Numbered from the stretch's first letter, positions 43,182-52,612 are shown. The stretch is DNA of 64,000 nucleotides from an uncultured Lachnospiraceae bacterium (GCA_910584205.1 CAJUAA010000008.1:43632-107631); one strand, 5' to 3'. Notes: a model not told the origin generated them from the letters alone. A program made the numbers and translations.

Positions 43182-44465
43182 CTATACAAATGCCAGCGAT
43201 ACTGCAGGCACATAGGTAACGATTAAAAGTACAATGATTGATGCGATCAGCAGCGGTAGCACCGCTTTGGAAATATCCTTCAAGTTCACATCCGCCACCC
43301 CGCAGGCCACGTACAGGTTGACGCCTACCGGCGGTGTGAAAAGTCCGATGGCCAGGTTTACGATCATGACCACGCCCAGATGCACCAGATCGATGCCCAG
43401 GGCATTTGCCACCGGCACGAACAGCGGAGTAAAGATATACAGCGCTGACGTGGAATCCAGGAAGCATCCGGCGATCAGAAGGATGATGTTCACGATGATG
43501 AAGAAGATGATCGTGCTTCCTCCCGTCACCTGCTGAAGCGCCGTGCTGATGGCCACATCCAGTCTCGCTCTGGTCAGTACGTAGGCAAACAGGCTGGCTG
43601 CCGCCGTAATGAACATGACCGTCGCCGTGGTGGATACGGAATCCAGAAGGAGCGTGTACAACTCCTCCAGCCGGATCTGCTTATAGATGAAGATTCCCAC
43701 AAACAGTCCGTAGATGACGGACACTGCCGCCGCTTCTGTCGGAGTAAAAATGCCGCCGTAGATTCCGCCCAGGATGATGACCGGCATCAGAAGCCCCCAG
43801 AACGCATCCTTAAATGCATCCCAGCGTTCCTTACCGGACGCTTTGGGCAGTGTCTCCAGTTCGCTTTTGCTTCCCACCAGAAGTGCCGTAACCATCAGTC
43901 CCAGCCCCATGAGCAGTCCCGGAAGGACGCCCGCCAGGAACAGCGTTCCGATGGATGCGTCCGCAATGGAACCATACACGACAAAGGTGATGGAAGGCGG
44001 AATGACCACTCCGATGGCGCCGGAGGCTCCCATGAGCGCCGCCGCAAAGGCCGGCTTGTATCCTGCCTTGATCATGGCCGGGATCATAATCAGCCCCAGA
44101 GCCGCCACCGTCGCCGGGCCGGAGCCGGAGATCGCTGCGAAGAAACAGGAGACGATGACGCATACGATGGCAAGGCCGCCCTTTAAGTGTCCCACACAAA
44201 CCTCCGCCAGCCGGATCAGTTTTCCGGAAATTCCGGCCTTCTCCATGATGTTCCCGGCAAGGATGAAGAACGGAATTGCCAGGAGCACGAATTTACTTGT
44301 GGAGGAGGACACGAGCCTTGGCAGGCTGCTCATAATGGTGTCCAGCGGCCTTCCGGCACCCTGAGCGATCATGGCCAGCACGCTGGACGCCCCCAGGCAG
44401 ACCGCAATCGGCGCGCCGATCGCTAACAGGACCGCAAATACGAGAAACAATACTGCTGCAACCAT
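43182..44465 (-). CDS. dctM: TRAP transporter large permease (DctM)
   Basis: DctM is the ion-coupled transport subunit of TRAP systems. The 427 residues form about 12 hydrophobic segments and have family sequences such as IPFFILAGNIMEKAGISGKL, SGSGPATVAALGLIMIPAMI and VIIPPSI-like GVVIPPSITFVVYGSIA. Its ATG overlaps the dctQ stop by one base. Confidence 0.95.
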   Translation of the reverse strand: MVAAVLFLVFAVLLAIGAPIAVCLGASSVLAMIAQGAGRPLDTIMSSLPRLVSSSTSKFVLLAIPFFILAGNIMEKAGISGKLIRLAEVCVGHLKGGLAIVCVIVSCFFAAISGSGPATVAALGLIMIPAMIKAGYKPAFAAALMGASGAIGVVIPPSITFVVYGSIADASIGTLFLAGVLPGLLMGLGLMVTALLVGSKSELETLPKASGKERWDAFKDAFWGLLMPVIILGGIYGGIFTPTEAAAVSVIYGLFVGIFIYKQIRLEELYTLLLDSVSTTATVMFITAAASLFAYVLTRARLDVAISTALQQVTGGSTIIFFIIVNIILLIAGCFLDSTSALYIFTPLFVPVANALGIDLVHLGVVMIVNLAIGLFTPPVGVNLYVACGVADVNLKDISKAVLPLLIASIIVLLIVTYVPAVSLAFV

Positions 44466-44944
44466 CAGTGCTCACCCTCCTTCTCCCCGGTTCCCCGGAT
44501 TTCCTCGATCAGTACCTGCACAAACCGTACCGTGGCAAACAACGCCCCGATGGGTACGAAGGAACCGAAGATCCATTCTGGCCACTGCATGTTGGCCGTC
44601 ACCTGCTGAAGCTGTCTCTGGCTTAAGACCATCAGAATGCCATAGTAAAAGATCGCTCCTGTAAACGCCACGGCAAACAGATAACCGATGATATGCAGGA
44701 TTCTCCGAACCTTCGGACTCACCACGTCCGTCAGGATCGTCAGTCCCAGATGCGCTCTCCTTCTGGCCGCGATGGCCGTGCCCAGCAGGCTCAGAAGTAC
44801 GAACAGGTATGTTGTAATTTCCTCCGAAAAGGAGAAGGAAGCGCTGAATACGTATCTGGCCACCACATTGGCAAATGCCAGGATCGTCATCACCGACAGG
44901 CAGACAGCCGCCACAATCTCCTCAATTCTGTCTAATATCCGCAT
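44465..44944 (-). CDS. dctQ: TRAP transporter small permease (DctQ)
   Basis: The 159-residue membrane protein has four hydrophobic helices and the DctQ pattern (AFANVVARYVFSASFSFSEE, then LLSLLGTAIAARRRAHLGL). It links the binding protein to DctM. It begins 25 bases after dctP. Confidence 0.93.
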   Translation of the reverse strand: MRILDRIEEIVAAVCLSVMTILAFANVVARYVFSASFSFSEEITTYLFVLLSLLGTAIAARRRAHLGLTILTDVVSPKVRRILHIIGYLFAVAFTGAIFYYGILMVLSQRQLQQVTANMQWPEWIFGSFVPIGALFATVRFVQVLIEEIRGTGEKEGEH

Positions 44945-44969
44945 GTATTACCCCTTTCTGCATGCCCTG

Positions 44970-45998
44970 CTAATCGATCTGAAAAGCCGTACAGGCTTCT
45001 TCCCCGTATTTTTCCATGAACTTTTCCCGGACCGGCTGTACCGCTTCTTTGAATACTTCCAGTTCCTCCGGCGTCAGTTCCGTTACGATCATCCCGCCGT
45101 CCCGGAACTTCTGTACAATCTCGGCTTCCTCCTGCTCCACCTGGTCTCTTCCCCAGTCGCAGGCTTCCTTCGCCTTTTCCCTCAAAAGTTCCTGGGTCTT
45201 TGGCTCCAGGCTGTTCCAGATCTCGGTGTTCGCCACAAACAGATCATTTTCGTAGGTGTAATTCCACAACGTCATGTAATCCTGTACCTCGTACATTTTG
45301 GCGGAATCCGTAATGCTGACCCCGTTCTCCTGTCCGTCGATGGCCCCCTGCTGGATGGCGGTAAATACTTCGCTCCAGCTCATGGAGATGGGATCGGCTT
45401 TCAGCTCCCGGAAGAAATCCATATAAACCTCGCTGCCCGGCACCCGGATCTTCAGGCCCTGTACGTCCTCCGGCGTATGTACTTCGCGTTCACTGTTGCT
45501 GATCTGGCGGAATCCGTTGTGGAACGATCCCAGATACGTAATTCCCTTTTCCGCCAGAACCTTCGCATAATAGTCTCCCCCGGTCTCGTCAATCACGGTT
45601 CTGGCCTCTGTGTAATTGTCAAAGCTCCACGGAATCGTCGCGATGGACATCTGGCTGTCCAGCACCGACATGACGGATGTGGCATAGGCCGCCAGATCCG
45701 CGCCTCCCACTGCGATCATCTCGATCCTCTTTGTGGAGTTCCCCCCTGCGAGCTGATCGTTCGGAAATACCGCAACGGTAACTCTGCTGCCGGACTCTGC
45801 TGCCACCAGCTCCGCGAATTTCTTCGCCACTTTGGTGTCGATCTGAATGTCCGTTCCATTGACCGCCATCACCAGCTCGATCTCCTGGTATGTGCCGTCG
45901 CTTCCCGCGGACGCCTGCTCCGTCCTGGAACCGCATCCTGCCAGCATTCCGGATGCCAGTACCGCCGCAAGGATCAACCCTGTCGTCTTCTGCTTCAT
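44970..45998 (-). CDS. dctP: TRAP transporter substrate-binding lipoprotein (DctP)
   Basis: The 342-residue protein has a lipoprotein signal ending LAGC and a DctP fold, with the conserved arginine in GLKIRVPGSEVYMDFFRELK that binds carboxylate groups. WSEVFTAIQQGAIDGQENGV is also typical. AAGGAG lies upstream; a TTG three bases earlier could also serve as start. It is the first gene of the TRAP-transketolase-dehydrogenase operon, so the substrate is likely an acidic sugar or other small carboxylate. Confidence 0.93.
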   Translation of the reverse strand: MKQKTTGLILAAVLASGMLAGCGSRTEQASAGSDGTYQEIELVMAVNGTDIQIDTKVAKKFAELVAAESGSRVTVAVFPNDQLAGGNSTKRIEMIAVGGADLAAYATSVMSVLDSQMSIATIPWSFDNYTEARTVIDETGGDYYAKVLAEKGITYLGSFHNGFRQISNSEREVHTPEDVQGLKIRVPGSEVYMDFFRELKADPISMSWSEVFTAIQQGAIDGQENGVSITDSAKMYEVQDYMTLWNYTYENDLFVANTEIWNSLEPKTQELLREKAKEACDWGRDQVEQEEAEIVQKFRDGGMIVTELTPEELEVFKEAVQPVREKFMEKYGEEACTAFQID

Positions 45999-46029
45999 CA
46001 AAGCATTTCTCCTTCCTTTTTATTCTTTC

Positions 46030-46083
46030 ATCCTTTGTAGGATGTTATACATAGTATATATCATATTGCCTAATGGATGTCAA
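46030..46083 (-). promoter_or_regulatory. Promoter and operators of the TRAP/transketolase operon
   Basis: On the minus strand TTGACA (complement of 46078-46083) and TATATA (46055-46060) are 17 bp apart. A near-palindrome (46042-46064) overlaps the -10, and ATCCT-N4-AGGAT (46030-46043) lies just past the start point, a repressor layout. The same half-sites occur at 41188-41208. Confidence 0.6.
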
Positions 46084-46149
46084 CATGTTTTCTTATATTC
46101 GGCATAATATACAATTTTGACATGGCGTTTTTATGCGAAATGCCAGATA

Positions 46150-46219
46150 AAAACAAGAAAACGGTCTGTGCTCCGTCCATGCAGGCACTGAGCTCTCCAG
46201 TACCTGCACCGACAGACCG
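46150..46219 (-). terminator. Long hairpin terminator after purine nucleoside phosphorylase
   Basis: An imperfect long hairpin (outer arms 46162-46169 with 46212-46219, inner arms near 46181-46190 and 46198-46207) is followed on the minus strand by a T-rich tail. Confidence 0.7.
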
Positions 46220-46249
46220 CAGACCGGCCTGTGCTTTTCGATGTGCTTT

Positions 46250-47080
46250 TTACGATTCTTCCGCTCCCCAGTCCACAAAAATCTCTCTGACCCAGCTGCA
46301 CAGCTTCTCGCTGCTCTCATTTGCGATCCGCATCACTTCTTCGTGACTGTGCTTCGTCTTCGCGATCCCGGTGGCCATATTGGTGATGCAGGCGATTCCC
46401 AGCACCTTCATACCCAGATAGTCGGCCGCGATCGTCTCCGGCACCGTGGACATGCCGATGGCGTCCGCTCCCAGCCGTTCATAGGCCCGGATCTCCGCTG
46501 CCGTCTCATAGCAGGGGCCGGAGAAGATGGCGTAAACGCCTTTTTGATAAGAAAGTCCCAGCCTCTCTGCAGTCCGCTCTGCTTTCTGCATCAGTTCTCT
46601 GGAATATGCCTCCGACATATCCGGGAACCGCACGCCGAAACGCTCGTCATTTTCGCCGATCAGGGAGTTATTGCCCAGCATATTGATGTAATCGGTCAAA
46701 AGCATCAGGTCGCCGGGCGCAAAGTCCCGGTTGATCCCGCCGCAGGCGTTGGTCACGATCAGATTCTCAATGCCCAGAATCTTCATCACATAGATGGGAT
46801 ACGTCACTTCCTTCATGGTAAAGCCTTCATAATAATGAAAGCGTCCCTGCATGGCGGCGATGATCTCCTGTCCGATCCTGCCGATCACCAGATTGCCCGC
46901 GTGGCCTTCCACATGGGACTGGGGAAAGTTCGGGATCTCCTTATAGGGGATCACGGTCCGCTCCTCCATCATGTCCACCAGACTTCCCAGGCCGCTGCCC
47001 AGGATGATGCCGATGGTTGGACGCAGCGCGGTCCTGCTCTCAATAAACTGTGCGGATTCTTTTACTTTTTCGTAAAACAT
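46250..47080 (-). CDS. Purine nucleoside phosphorylase (trimeric type)
   Basis: The enzyme splits purine nucleosides with phosphate in the salvage pathway. The 276 residues have GIILGSGLG near the N-terminus (phosphate binding), MQGRFHYYEGF, TNACGGIN, FSGPCYETAAEIRAYERLGA and DAIGMSTVPE. They match the PunA/DeoD-2 trimeric family. The ATG at 47080 follows AGGAGGAAG. It lies 41 bases after the DUF4230 gene on the same strand. Confidence 0.95.
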   Translation of the reverse strand: MFYEKVKESAQFIESRTALRPTIGIILGSGLGSLVDMMEERTVIPYKEIPNFPQSHVEGHAGNLVIGRIGQEIIAAMQGRFHYYEGFTMKEVTYPIYVMKILGIENLIVTNACGGINRDFAPGDLMLLTDYINMLGNNSLIGENDERFGVRFPDMSEAYSRELMQKAERTAERLGLSYQKGVYAIFSGPCYETAAEIRAYERLGADAIGMSTVPETIAADYLGMKVLGIACITNMATGIAKTKHSHEEVMRIANESSEKLCSWVREIFVDWGAEES

Positions 47081-47121
47081 GGATCTTCTTCCTCCTACTA
47101 TTATTTTTGAAACTCTGTTTT

Positions 47122-47691
47122 TCACCGGATCACCAGCGCCCGCTCCCCAACCACATCCTCCAGAAGCCCCCGGACGATACGCTCGGTCTGGGTCCTGGCG
47201 TTCTGGATCAGGCTTTCCATGTCCGCTTTTTCTGAGACGTCCGCCTTCGCCGCCGCCACCATGTCGATGACGTCTTCCTTTTCCGTCCGGTTAAAGAGCG
47301 CCCACTGTTCGTCATAGAACTCAATGGAATCTTCGTCGATCTCTATGGACTGTACTTCACACTCCGGCAGGGTGATCACCACCTGGTCTTCCTGAATGTC
47401 GATCTCCGCCTGCCGGATATCGATCCCGGCCCGGACCCTGGCCGTGTAGATCATGGAAAAACTGTTTTTCGTAAGGAACGGAATCTTCCCTTCCGAATAC
47501 TTGATCAGCCCTGTGTAGGTCAGCCGGGCGGTGGTCAGTTCGCTGACTGCTTCCAGCTTCCCGCTGACAAATGCGGAGGTCAGTTCCGGTTCCTTCGGTG
47601 CGGTGTAACGGGCATACCCATAGATTCCCGCGCCCATGCCTAAAAGCAGCACCAGAATCAGCAGAAAACATGTCTTTAAAAATCTTCTCAT
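47122..47691 (-). CDS. DUF4230 membrane-anchored protein
   Basis: The 189-residue protein has one N-terminal membrane helix (TCFLLILVLLLGMGAGIYGY) and an outside beta-rich DUF4230 domain (LTTARLTYTGLIKYSEGKIP, then FSMIYTARVRAGIDI and ITLPECEVQSIEIDEDSIEF). GGGGAGG precedes the ATG at 47691. The function of DUF4230 is not known; cell-surface or envelope association is likely. Confidence 0.88.
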   Translation of the reverse strand: MRRFLKTCFLLILVLLLGMGAGIYGYARYTAPKEPELTSAFVSGKLEAVSELTTARLTYTGLIKYSEGKIPFLTKNSFSMIYTARVRAGIDIRQAEIDIQEDQVVITLPECEVQSIEIDEDSIEFYDEQWALFNRTEKEDVIDMVAAAKADVSEKADMESLIQNARTQTERIVRGLLEDVVGERALVIR

Positions 47692-47877
47692 TGTTACCTC
47701 CCCGTATTTTTCTTTGATTATATCATGCGCCGCATCCACTGAAAACTCCTGCTTTCACATTTGTCAATGATTTATCCATCCACTGCCTGCGATTGCTTCT
47801 GATCTCCGGCGTTTTCTGCTTTGACAGTTCGACTTTTTATCTTTTCTATTTTGTCTGTTTTGAAATTTATATATATA

Positions 47878-47906
47878 TTGACATTACATATTATATGTTA
47901 TACAAT
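47878..47906 (+). promoter_or_regulatory. padR promoter with palindrome in the spacer
   Basis: TTGACA (47878-47883) and TACAAT (47901-47906) are 17 bp apart. ACATAT-T-ATATGT (47886-47898), a perfect 13-bp palindrome, fills the spacer. This is a typical site for PadR self-repression. Confidence 0.7.
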
Positions 47907-47940
47907 ATACAAAAATCAAACATACGAAAGGAGAGCAAAG

Positions 47941-48258
47941 ATGGTATTTCCACTCAGTCCGCCCATGTTCGACCTGCTGATCCTTTCCATTACGGAAAAG
48001 GAAGATTCCTATGGCTATCAGCTGAGTCAGAAGATCAAGAATGTCTCCGGAGTCAAGGATTCCACCCTCTATCCGATCCTGAAGCGGCTGCAGGAGCAGG
48101 GATACTTAAGCGTGTATGACCAGCCCTTCCAGGGGCGGAACCGGCGGTATTACCGGATCACGGAATCCGGCCGGCAGAGATATCAGGAGCTTATGGCGGA
48201 ATGGCGACTTCACAAAGAAGCCATTGATCAGATTTTGAAAGGAGAACACGAAGAATGA
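47941..48258 (+). CDS. PadR-family transcriptional regulator
   Basis: The 105-residue winged-helix protein has the PadR pattern: SPPMFDLLILSITEKEDSYG, YQLSQKI, GVKDSTLYPILKRLQEQGYL and a short helical tail. It starts behind AAAGGAGAG. It is followed, with a four-base overlap, by DUF1700 and DUF4097 genes, a common envelope-stress trio. Confidence 0.94.
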   Translation: MVFPLSPPMFDLLILSITEKEDSYGYQLSQKIKNVSGVKDSTLYPILKRLQEQGYLSVYDQPFQGRNRRYYRITESGRQRYQELMAEWRLHKEAIDQILKGEHEE

Positions 48259-48845
48259 ACCGGGAACAATACATGGAACGCCTTCGGCACAGGCTTAAGA
48301 GGCTTCCAAAAGAAGATTATGAGCGGGCAGTCGCCTATTTTACCGAATATTTTGAGGAAGCGGGAGCTGAGCGGGAAGCGCAGGCCATCGAGGATCTGGG
48401 AAGTCCGGAGCTGGCCGCCGATCAGATCATCCGGGATTTTGCGGTGGAAAATGCCGCCGAACCAGTCAGGGATGTGAAAAAGGGCTTCTCCGCCCTGTGG
48501 ATCGGAATTCTGGCCGTCTTCGCCGCACCCGTCGCCCTGCCGCTGGCGCTGGCTTTTGGGGCAGTGCTTCTGGCCTTTGTACTGGTGGTGATCGCGCTGC
48601 TTTTCTCCGTGTTCCTGATCGCGGTATCCGTTACCATCAGCGCCATCCCCTGTGTCCTCGTAAGCTTCTGGCTGCTCTTTACCTCTTTTGCGGACGGACT
48701 GGCGACGCTGGGATGCGGACTGATCCTGCTGGGCGCAGGCATCCTGATGACTCTGTCAAGTTTCTTCTTTACCAGATGGGGACTGCATGGCATGACCCGT
48801 CTGTTCGGATCGATCGTGAAAGGCGGTGCACGTTATGAAAAATAA
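48255..48845 (+). CDS. DUF1700 membrane protein
   Basis: The 196 residues begin with the DUF1700 helical domain (MNREQYMERLRHRLKRLPKE, then YFTEYFEEAGAEREAQAIED, LGSP) and continue with four membrane helices (about 75-165). It overlaps padR by four bases and the next gene by 11. DUF1700 proteins often act with PadR and DUF4097 proteins at the membrane. Confidence 0.92.
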   Translation: MNREQYMERLRHRLKRLPKEDYERAVAYFTEYFEEAGAEREAQAIEDLGSPELAADQIIRDFAVENAAEPVRDVKKGFSALWIGILAVFAAPVALPLALAFGAVLLAFVLVVIALLFSVFLIAVSVTISAIPCVLVSFWLLFTSFADGLATLGCGLILLGAGILMTLSSFFFTRWGLHGMTRLFGSIVKGGARYEK

Positions 48846-49935
48846 GAAAATATGGCTTTTCCTGTCCCTTGGATGCATCCTGTCGGGTATCTTCTTTTTA
48901 TTTGCCGGCACTCTGCTGGGGGGCATTCCCGGCTTCTATGTGGACCGAACCGGCGTCCATACTTCCAGAGAAGCGGCGGATCAGAGAAGGAATGTGTTTC
49001 AGAATACGGTAGAACTGGACGCATTTGACCGTATAGAGCTGGATGTCAGCTATGTGGAAGATGTGGCGCTTGTCCCTTCCGACCGGTATGCCGTTGAATA
49101 CCGCACCTGGGGAAGCTCAGAGGAACCGGTCTGCAGGGTGGAAGACGGACGGCTGCTTTTCCGGGAAGGTCCTTTTTCCGGCAGCGACTCCCGGATCTGG
49201 TTCCTGTATGCCGACCCGGGATCCGAATATACCAGAGAGCTGGAACCGGGTCCTTATTATGTAACGATCGAATATCCCGCAGACCAGACCTTTACGGATG
49301 TGGTGATCCGAATGGAATCCGGGGACCTGAAGCTTCCCCGGCTGCAGGCGGATACGCTGGATATCCGGGATGAATACGGCGACGTCTCGCTGGAAGGGTA
49401 TACCGGAACCGCGCTGAACCTCTTTCTGTCCAGCGGGAACTTGACCGCAGGGACCGTCGCCGCGGAACAGGCGCAGCTGGAGAGTGAATATGGAGGCGTC
49501 GACCTGGACGGCTATACCGGCAGCTCACTGGAGATCCATATGTCCAGCGGCAATCTTTCCCTTGGTTCCATGGAGGCAGAGCGAATGGAGATTCACAATG
49601 AGTATGGAGAAGTCCTGATCGATCAGGCTGCCGGAGACAGCCTGACTGCGGATTTAAGCTCCGGGTCTTTTCTGACCAACGGTCTGGACATAAAGACTTT
49701 AAAAGTGCAAAATGAATACGGGACCGTCCGCATCCGGCTTCCTGAAGACCTCTCCGGATACGGGTACCAGCTGAAGACGGAATACGGCTCCATCCTGCTG
49801 GACGGAAAACGACTCACGAATCATGACGAAGATGAAGATGAGAATGAATGTCATTATACATCCGCCGGGACAAACGGGAAGACCGTCGAGATCTTCTGCG
49901 ACAGCGGAGAGATCCTGATTGATCCGGCTCCGTAA
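48835..49935 (+). CDS. DUF4097 beta-repeat membrane-anchored protein
   Basis: The 366-residue protein has an N-terminal membrane anchor (IWLFLSLGCILSGIFFLFAG). Repeated beta-helix-like units follow: the pattern LSSGNLTAGTV / MSSGNLSLGSM / LSSGSFLTNGL alternates with EYGDVSL / EYGGVDL / EYGEVLI / EYGTVRI, with a period of about 40 residues. That is the DUF4097 family. The start is the ATG at 48835. It ends the padR operon. Confidence 0.92.
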   Translation: MKNKKIWLFLSLGCILSGIFFLFAGTLLGGIPGFYVDRTGVHTSREAADQRRNVFQNTVELDAFDRIELDVSYVEDVALVPSDRYAVEYRTWGSSEEPVCRVEDGRLLFREGPFSGSDSRIWFLYADPGSEYTRELEPGPYYVTIEYPADQTFTDVVIRMESGDLKLPRLQADTLDIRDEYGDVSLEGYTGTALNLFLSSGNLTAGTVAAEQAQLESEYGGVDLDGYTGSSLEIHMSSGNLSLGSMEAERMEIHNEYGEVLIDQAAGDSLTADLSSGSFLTNGLDIKTLKVQNEYGTVRIRLPEDLSGYGYQLKTEYGSILLDGKRLTNHDEDEDENECHYTSAGTNGKTVEIFCDSGEILIDPAP

Positions 49936-49995
49936 TCGGGGGCCGGGGACTGCGCAGTATTTTCATATGCTTTCTGTACAGACGAATTCGTCAAT

Positions 49996-50030
49996 GAATA
50001 AGCGGGGAGGTGATGGCTCTCCGCTTATTC
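49996..50030 (+). terminator. Hairpin after the padR operon
   Basis: A 10-bp stem (49996-50005 with 50021-50030) has extra pairs inside the loop; the T-run is short. I see no other element in 49936-50218 apart from this. Confidence 0.6.
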
Positions 50031-50218
50031 CTTGTACATGCACCTGCTTCTGTTCCATTTACCGTTCACGTTCTCCCAAAAGCCGCTCACGGTTTTTCTC
50101 TATTTTTCCCAAACATCAATCCGATATAAACAATATGACTTTCAGGAGCGTTTTTGTCCGGGATAAGGGTGCAGAAATGTATATTACAGCAAAACCATTC
50201 AGAAAGGAGACAAACAGC

Positions 50219-50557
50219 ATGTCCATACAGATCAAACCAGGTTATACCAATCCGTTGGCAACAATGAAACAGAACAAACCAAAATCAAAATTATCAAATA
50301 TTCATAAATCCGGCGGAAATTCAGATAAGGTAACCAGCCTGCAAAGCAGGCGGCAGCAACTGCAAAACGAAATGCTCCTTATAAAGGCGGTTGGCGCAGA
50401 TGCCGGAAAGAACACGGAAAAGTTAAAAAATATGGAGGAAAAGCTGACGGAAATATCCAATGACCTCAGAACAGCCAGGGCGGATTCCAGCGCTTCTTCT
50501 TCCCCGTCTCTGAGAGAACGGCTTTTATATGGCAGTTCCCGGAGCTGGCAGGCTTAA
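50219..50557 (+). CDS. Small coiled-coil protein, unknown function
   Basis: The 112-residue product starts MSIQIKPGYTNPLATMKQNK behind AGAAAGGAGA. The middle (LQSRRQQLQNEMLLIKAVGA and LKNMEEKLTEISNDLRTARA) should form a coiled-coil hairpin, and the end is Ser/Arg-rich. No signal peptide or membrane segment is visible. It recalls FlxA-like small coiled proteins but I cannot assign it. Confidence 0.6.
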   Translation: MSIQIKPGYTNPLATMKQNKPKSKLSNIHKSGGNSDKVTSLQSRRQQLQNEMLLIKAVGADAGKNTEKLKNMEEKLTEISNDLRTARADSSASSSPSLRERLLYGSSRSWQA

Positions 50558-50606
50558 TGTAATCATGGGACCTGTGTCCGGCAGAGGCGCATCCCTGAAA
50601 GTCATA

Positions 50607-51905
50607 TCAGACCATGTCTCCCGGTGCGCGCAGCAGCACACTGATCCTGAACTGCCTGTCCGTACTTGACAGCTCCATCGTCCCCTGATATTTTGCCGCC
50701 ACAATCCTGATATTCGTCAGTCCAATCCCCTCCTCCACAGGCCCGGACGCCCAGCTGTTGGCAGACTCAATCATCAGGAAACGCCCATGAGTCTTTGTGT
50801 CAATGGAAATCTCCCTGTCCTCATGCGGAACGACCATGCACGCCTGTATGGCATTATCCAGAATATTGGCAAAAATAACGTTCAGATCCATATCATCAAA
50901 ATAAAAATTCTCCGGAATCCTCACATTACAGCAAACCCGAATCCCGTTACCCACCCCATAATTCACTTTTTCCTTCAGCAGTATATCCAGGACTCCATTT
51001 CCGGTAGATGCCGGTTCTGCCAGCGACCGGCTCCTGATATAAAGTCCGTCGATATATTCTTCCGCTCTTTCGTAAGCCCGTTCCCTGATCAGCCCCGACA
51101 GCACCAGCAGATGATTATTGATGTCATGCTGAAATCGGGAATATTCCCTGTTTCTTTTCTCTGCCTCCTCCACATAGGTCCTCTGCCCTTCCATCTGCAT
51201 CTTCATGATCGTCATATCGTTTTCCCGGCGTGCCTGGTCAATAATCAGGGAGAAAATTTTTATCATCAAAAGGAATATGGTCATGGCACCGCTCAGAATG
51301 AAAAAAACAGCGATGCCGGTATCCATTCCAATCGCTGAAAAATACTGTTCCAGTTCCCTGCTGTCCAGCTTCAGGCCCATCCTCACCAGCAGGACGATAA
51401 AACCGCAGGGAAACAGCAGTACATAAAGGTAAGAAGAAGCCGGCCACTGAAGCGCGTCAGAATATCTCCTTCTGACCAGTTTCAAAATTCCAAAATACAC
51501 TGCGGACAGCAAGGCAGAAATAACGATCTGCAGCATTGTCCCCCATATTTTCGACTCCGCGTTTCTGGAGACCCAGTACATGCACACAGCCGAATATCCC
51601 TCGATAAACCTATACAATGTCCCGGTAATGACCAGGGGCGCCGCAGCCGCCCTCCACGAAATCTTCAGAAAGCAAACAGAAAACAGCAGCAAAAGCAATA
51701 TGTGGATGAGAAAAGTATCCGGCGTCCCCAGAAAAAACTTTGCCGCAATGAAACATTCATTGATTCCTATCCACAGCAGCGTAAGCCTGTACCCCCGCCT
51801 GTTGGTGACTCCGCACAGAAAATCAATCTCCAGATATTGAATCCACCCGTTAAACAAAAGCCACCATCCGCAAAATACCAGGTCCAAAGTCCCCGGCTGG
51901 TTCAT
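50607..51905 (-). CDS. AgrC-like GHKL sensor histidine kinase
   Basis: The 432 residues have six or seven N-terminal membrane helices (to about 230), a dimerisation helix with the phosphate-accepting His in YSRFQHDINNHLLVLSGLIR and a GHKL ATPase domain (VIFANILDNAIQACM N-box, GIGLTNIRIVAAKYQG). Such kinases sense peptides outside the cell. It overlaps the response regulator gene by four bases. No agrB- or agrD-like gene is seen nearby. Confidence 0.92.
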   Translation of the reverse strand: MNQPGTLDLVFCGWWLLFNGWIQYLEIDFLCGVTNRRGYRLTLLWIGINECFIAAKFFLGTPDTFLIHILLLLLFSVCFLKISWRAAAAPLVITGTLYRFIEGYSAVCMYWVSRNAESKIWGTMLQIVISALLSAVYFGILKLVRRRYSDALQWPASSYLYVLLFPCGFIVLLVRMGLKLDSRELEQYFSAIGMDTGIAVFFILSGAMTIFLLMIKIFSLIIDQARRENDMTIMKMQMEGQRTYVEEAEKRNREYSRFQHDINNHLLVLSGLIRERAYERAEEYIDGLYIRSRSLAEPASTGNGVLDILLKEKVNYGVGNGIRVCCNVRIPENFYFDDMDLNVIFANILDNAIQACMVVPHEDREISIDTKTHGRFLMIESANSWASGPVEEGIGLTNIRIVAAKYQGTMELSSTDRQFRISVLLRAPGDMV

Positions 51906-52612
51906 CGAATTCCCTCTCTTCTGCACATTTCCAGAAGTCTGCGATCAAACTCCTGTTTTTTTCTTCTGGACACAAAAATCCTGCCGCCTCCTGCCATGGT
52001 CACTGCCTCGCCGTTCCTGTCCAGTACATGGCTCATATTAACGATATAGCTTCGATGGCACCGAAAAAAATCGCCTCTTAACTGTTTTTCCAGAGACCCC
52101 AGAGTCCCTGTATAGGAAAATCTCCCATACAGGGTTTCAATAAAAATTTTGTAGTCGTATACTTCACAATATAAAATGTCTTTCGTAAAAATCTTTGTAT
52201 GCAGATTGTTTTTCGTTAATAAAAGAACGCTCTCACAATTCGCCTCTGTGCGCTTCACCGCCCTGCCCATTGCCCTGAAAAATTTCTCATCTTCCACAGG
52301 CTTCAAAATATAATGGACAGCGTCCACATCAAAGGCCTGAAATACATATTTTTCGTATGCGGTAATAAAAATAACCTGTCCTCTGCACCCTCTCTCCCGC
52401 AAATGCGCAATAATCTCCATACCGTTAGAACCGGGAAGTTCAATATCCATCAGTATGATGTCCGGATTTCGACCGGTGGTCAAAAGTTCTTCCCCGCTGG
52501 AATACGACTCTATGGATGCGTTCAGATGCTGATCCGCCAGATAACGATGCAGCAGCTTTGCAATATGGGCAGAAAAACAGGTTTCATCTTCACAGATGGC
52601 AATGCTCAACAT
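51902..52612 (-). CDS. LytTR-family response regulator
   Basis: The 236-residue protein has a receiver domain (acidic pocket at CEDE near residue 9, phosphate-accepting Asp56 in IILMDIELPGSNG, HYILKPV) and a LytTR DNA-binding domain (LEKQLRGDFFRCHRSYIVNM). It precedes the sensor kinase gene, and a pair of LytTR-like direct repeats lies about 85-120 bp upstream. Confidence 0.94.
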   Translation of the reverse strand: MLSIAICEDETCFSAHIAKLLHRYLADQHLNASIESYSSGEELLTTGRNPDIILMDIELPGSNGMEIIAHLRERGCRGQVIFITAYEKYVFQAFDVDAVHYILKPVEDEKFFRAMGRAVKRTEANCESVLLLTKNNLHTKIFTKDILYCEVYDYKIFIETLYGRFSYTGTLGSLEKQLRGDFFRCHRSYIVNMSHVLDRNGEAVTMAGGGRIFVSRRKKQEFDRRLLEMCRREGIR

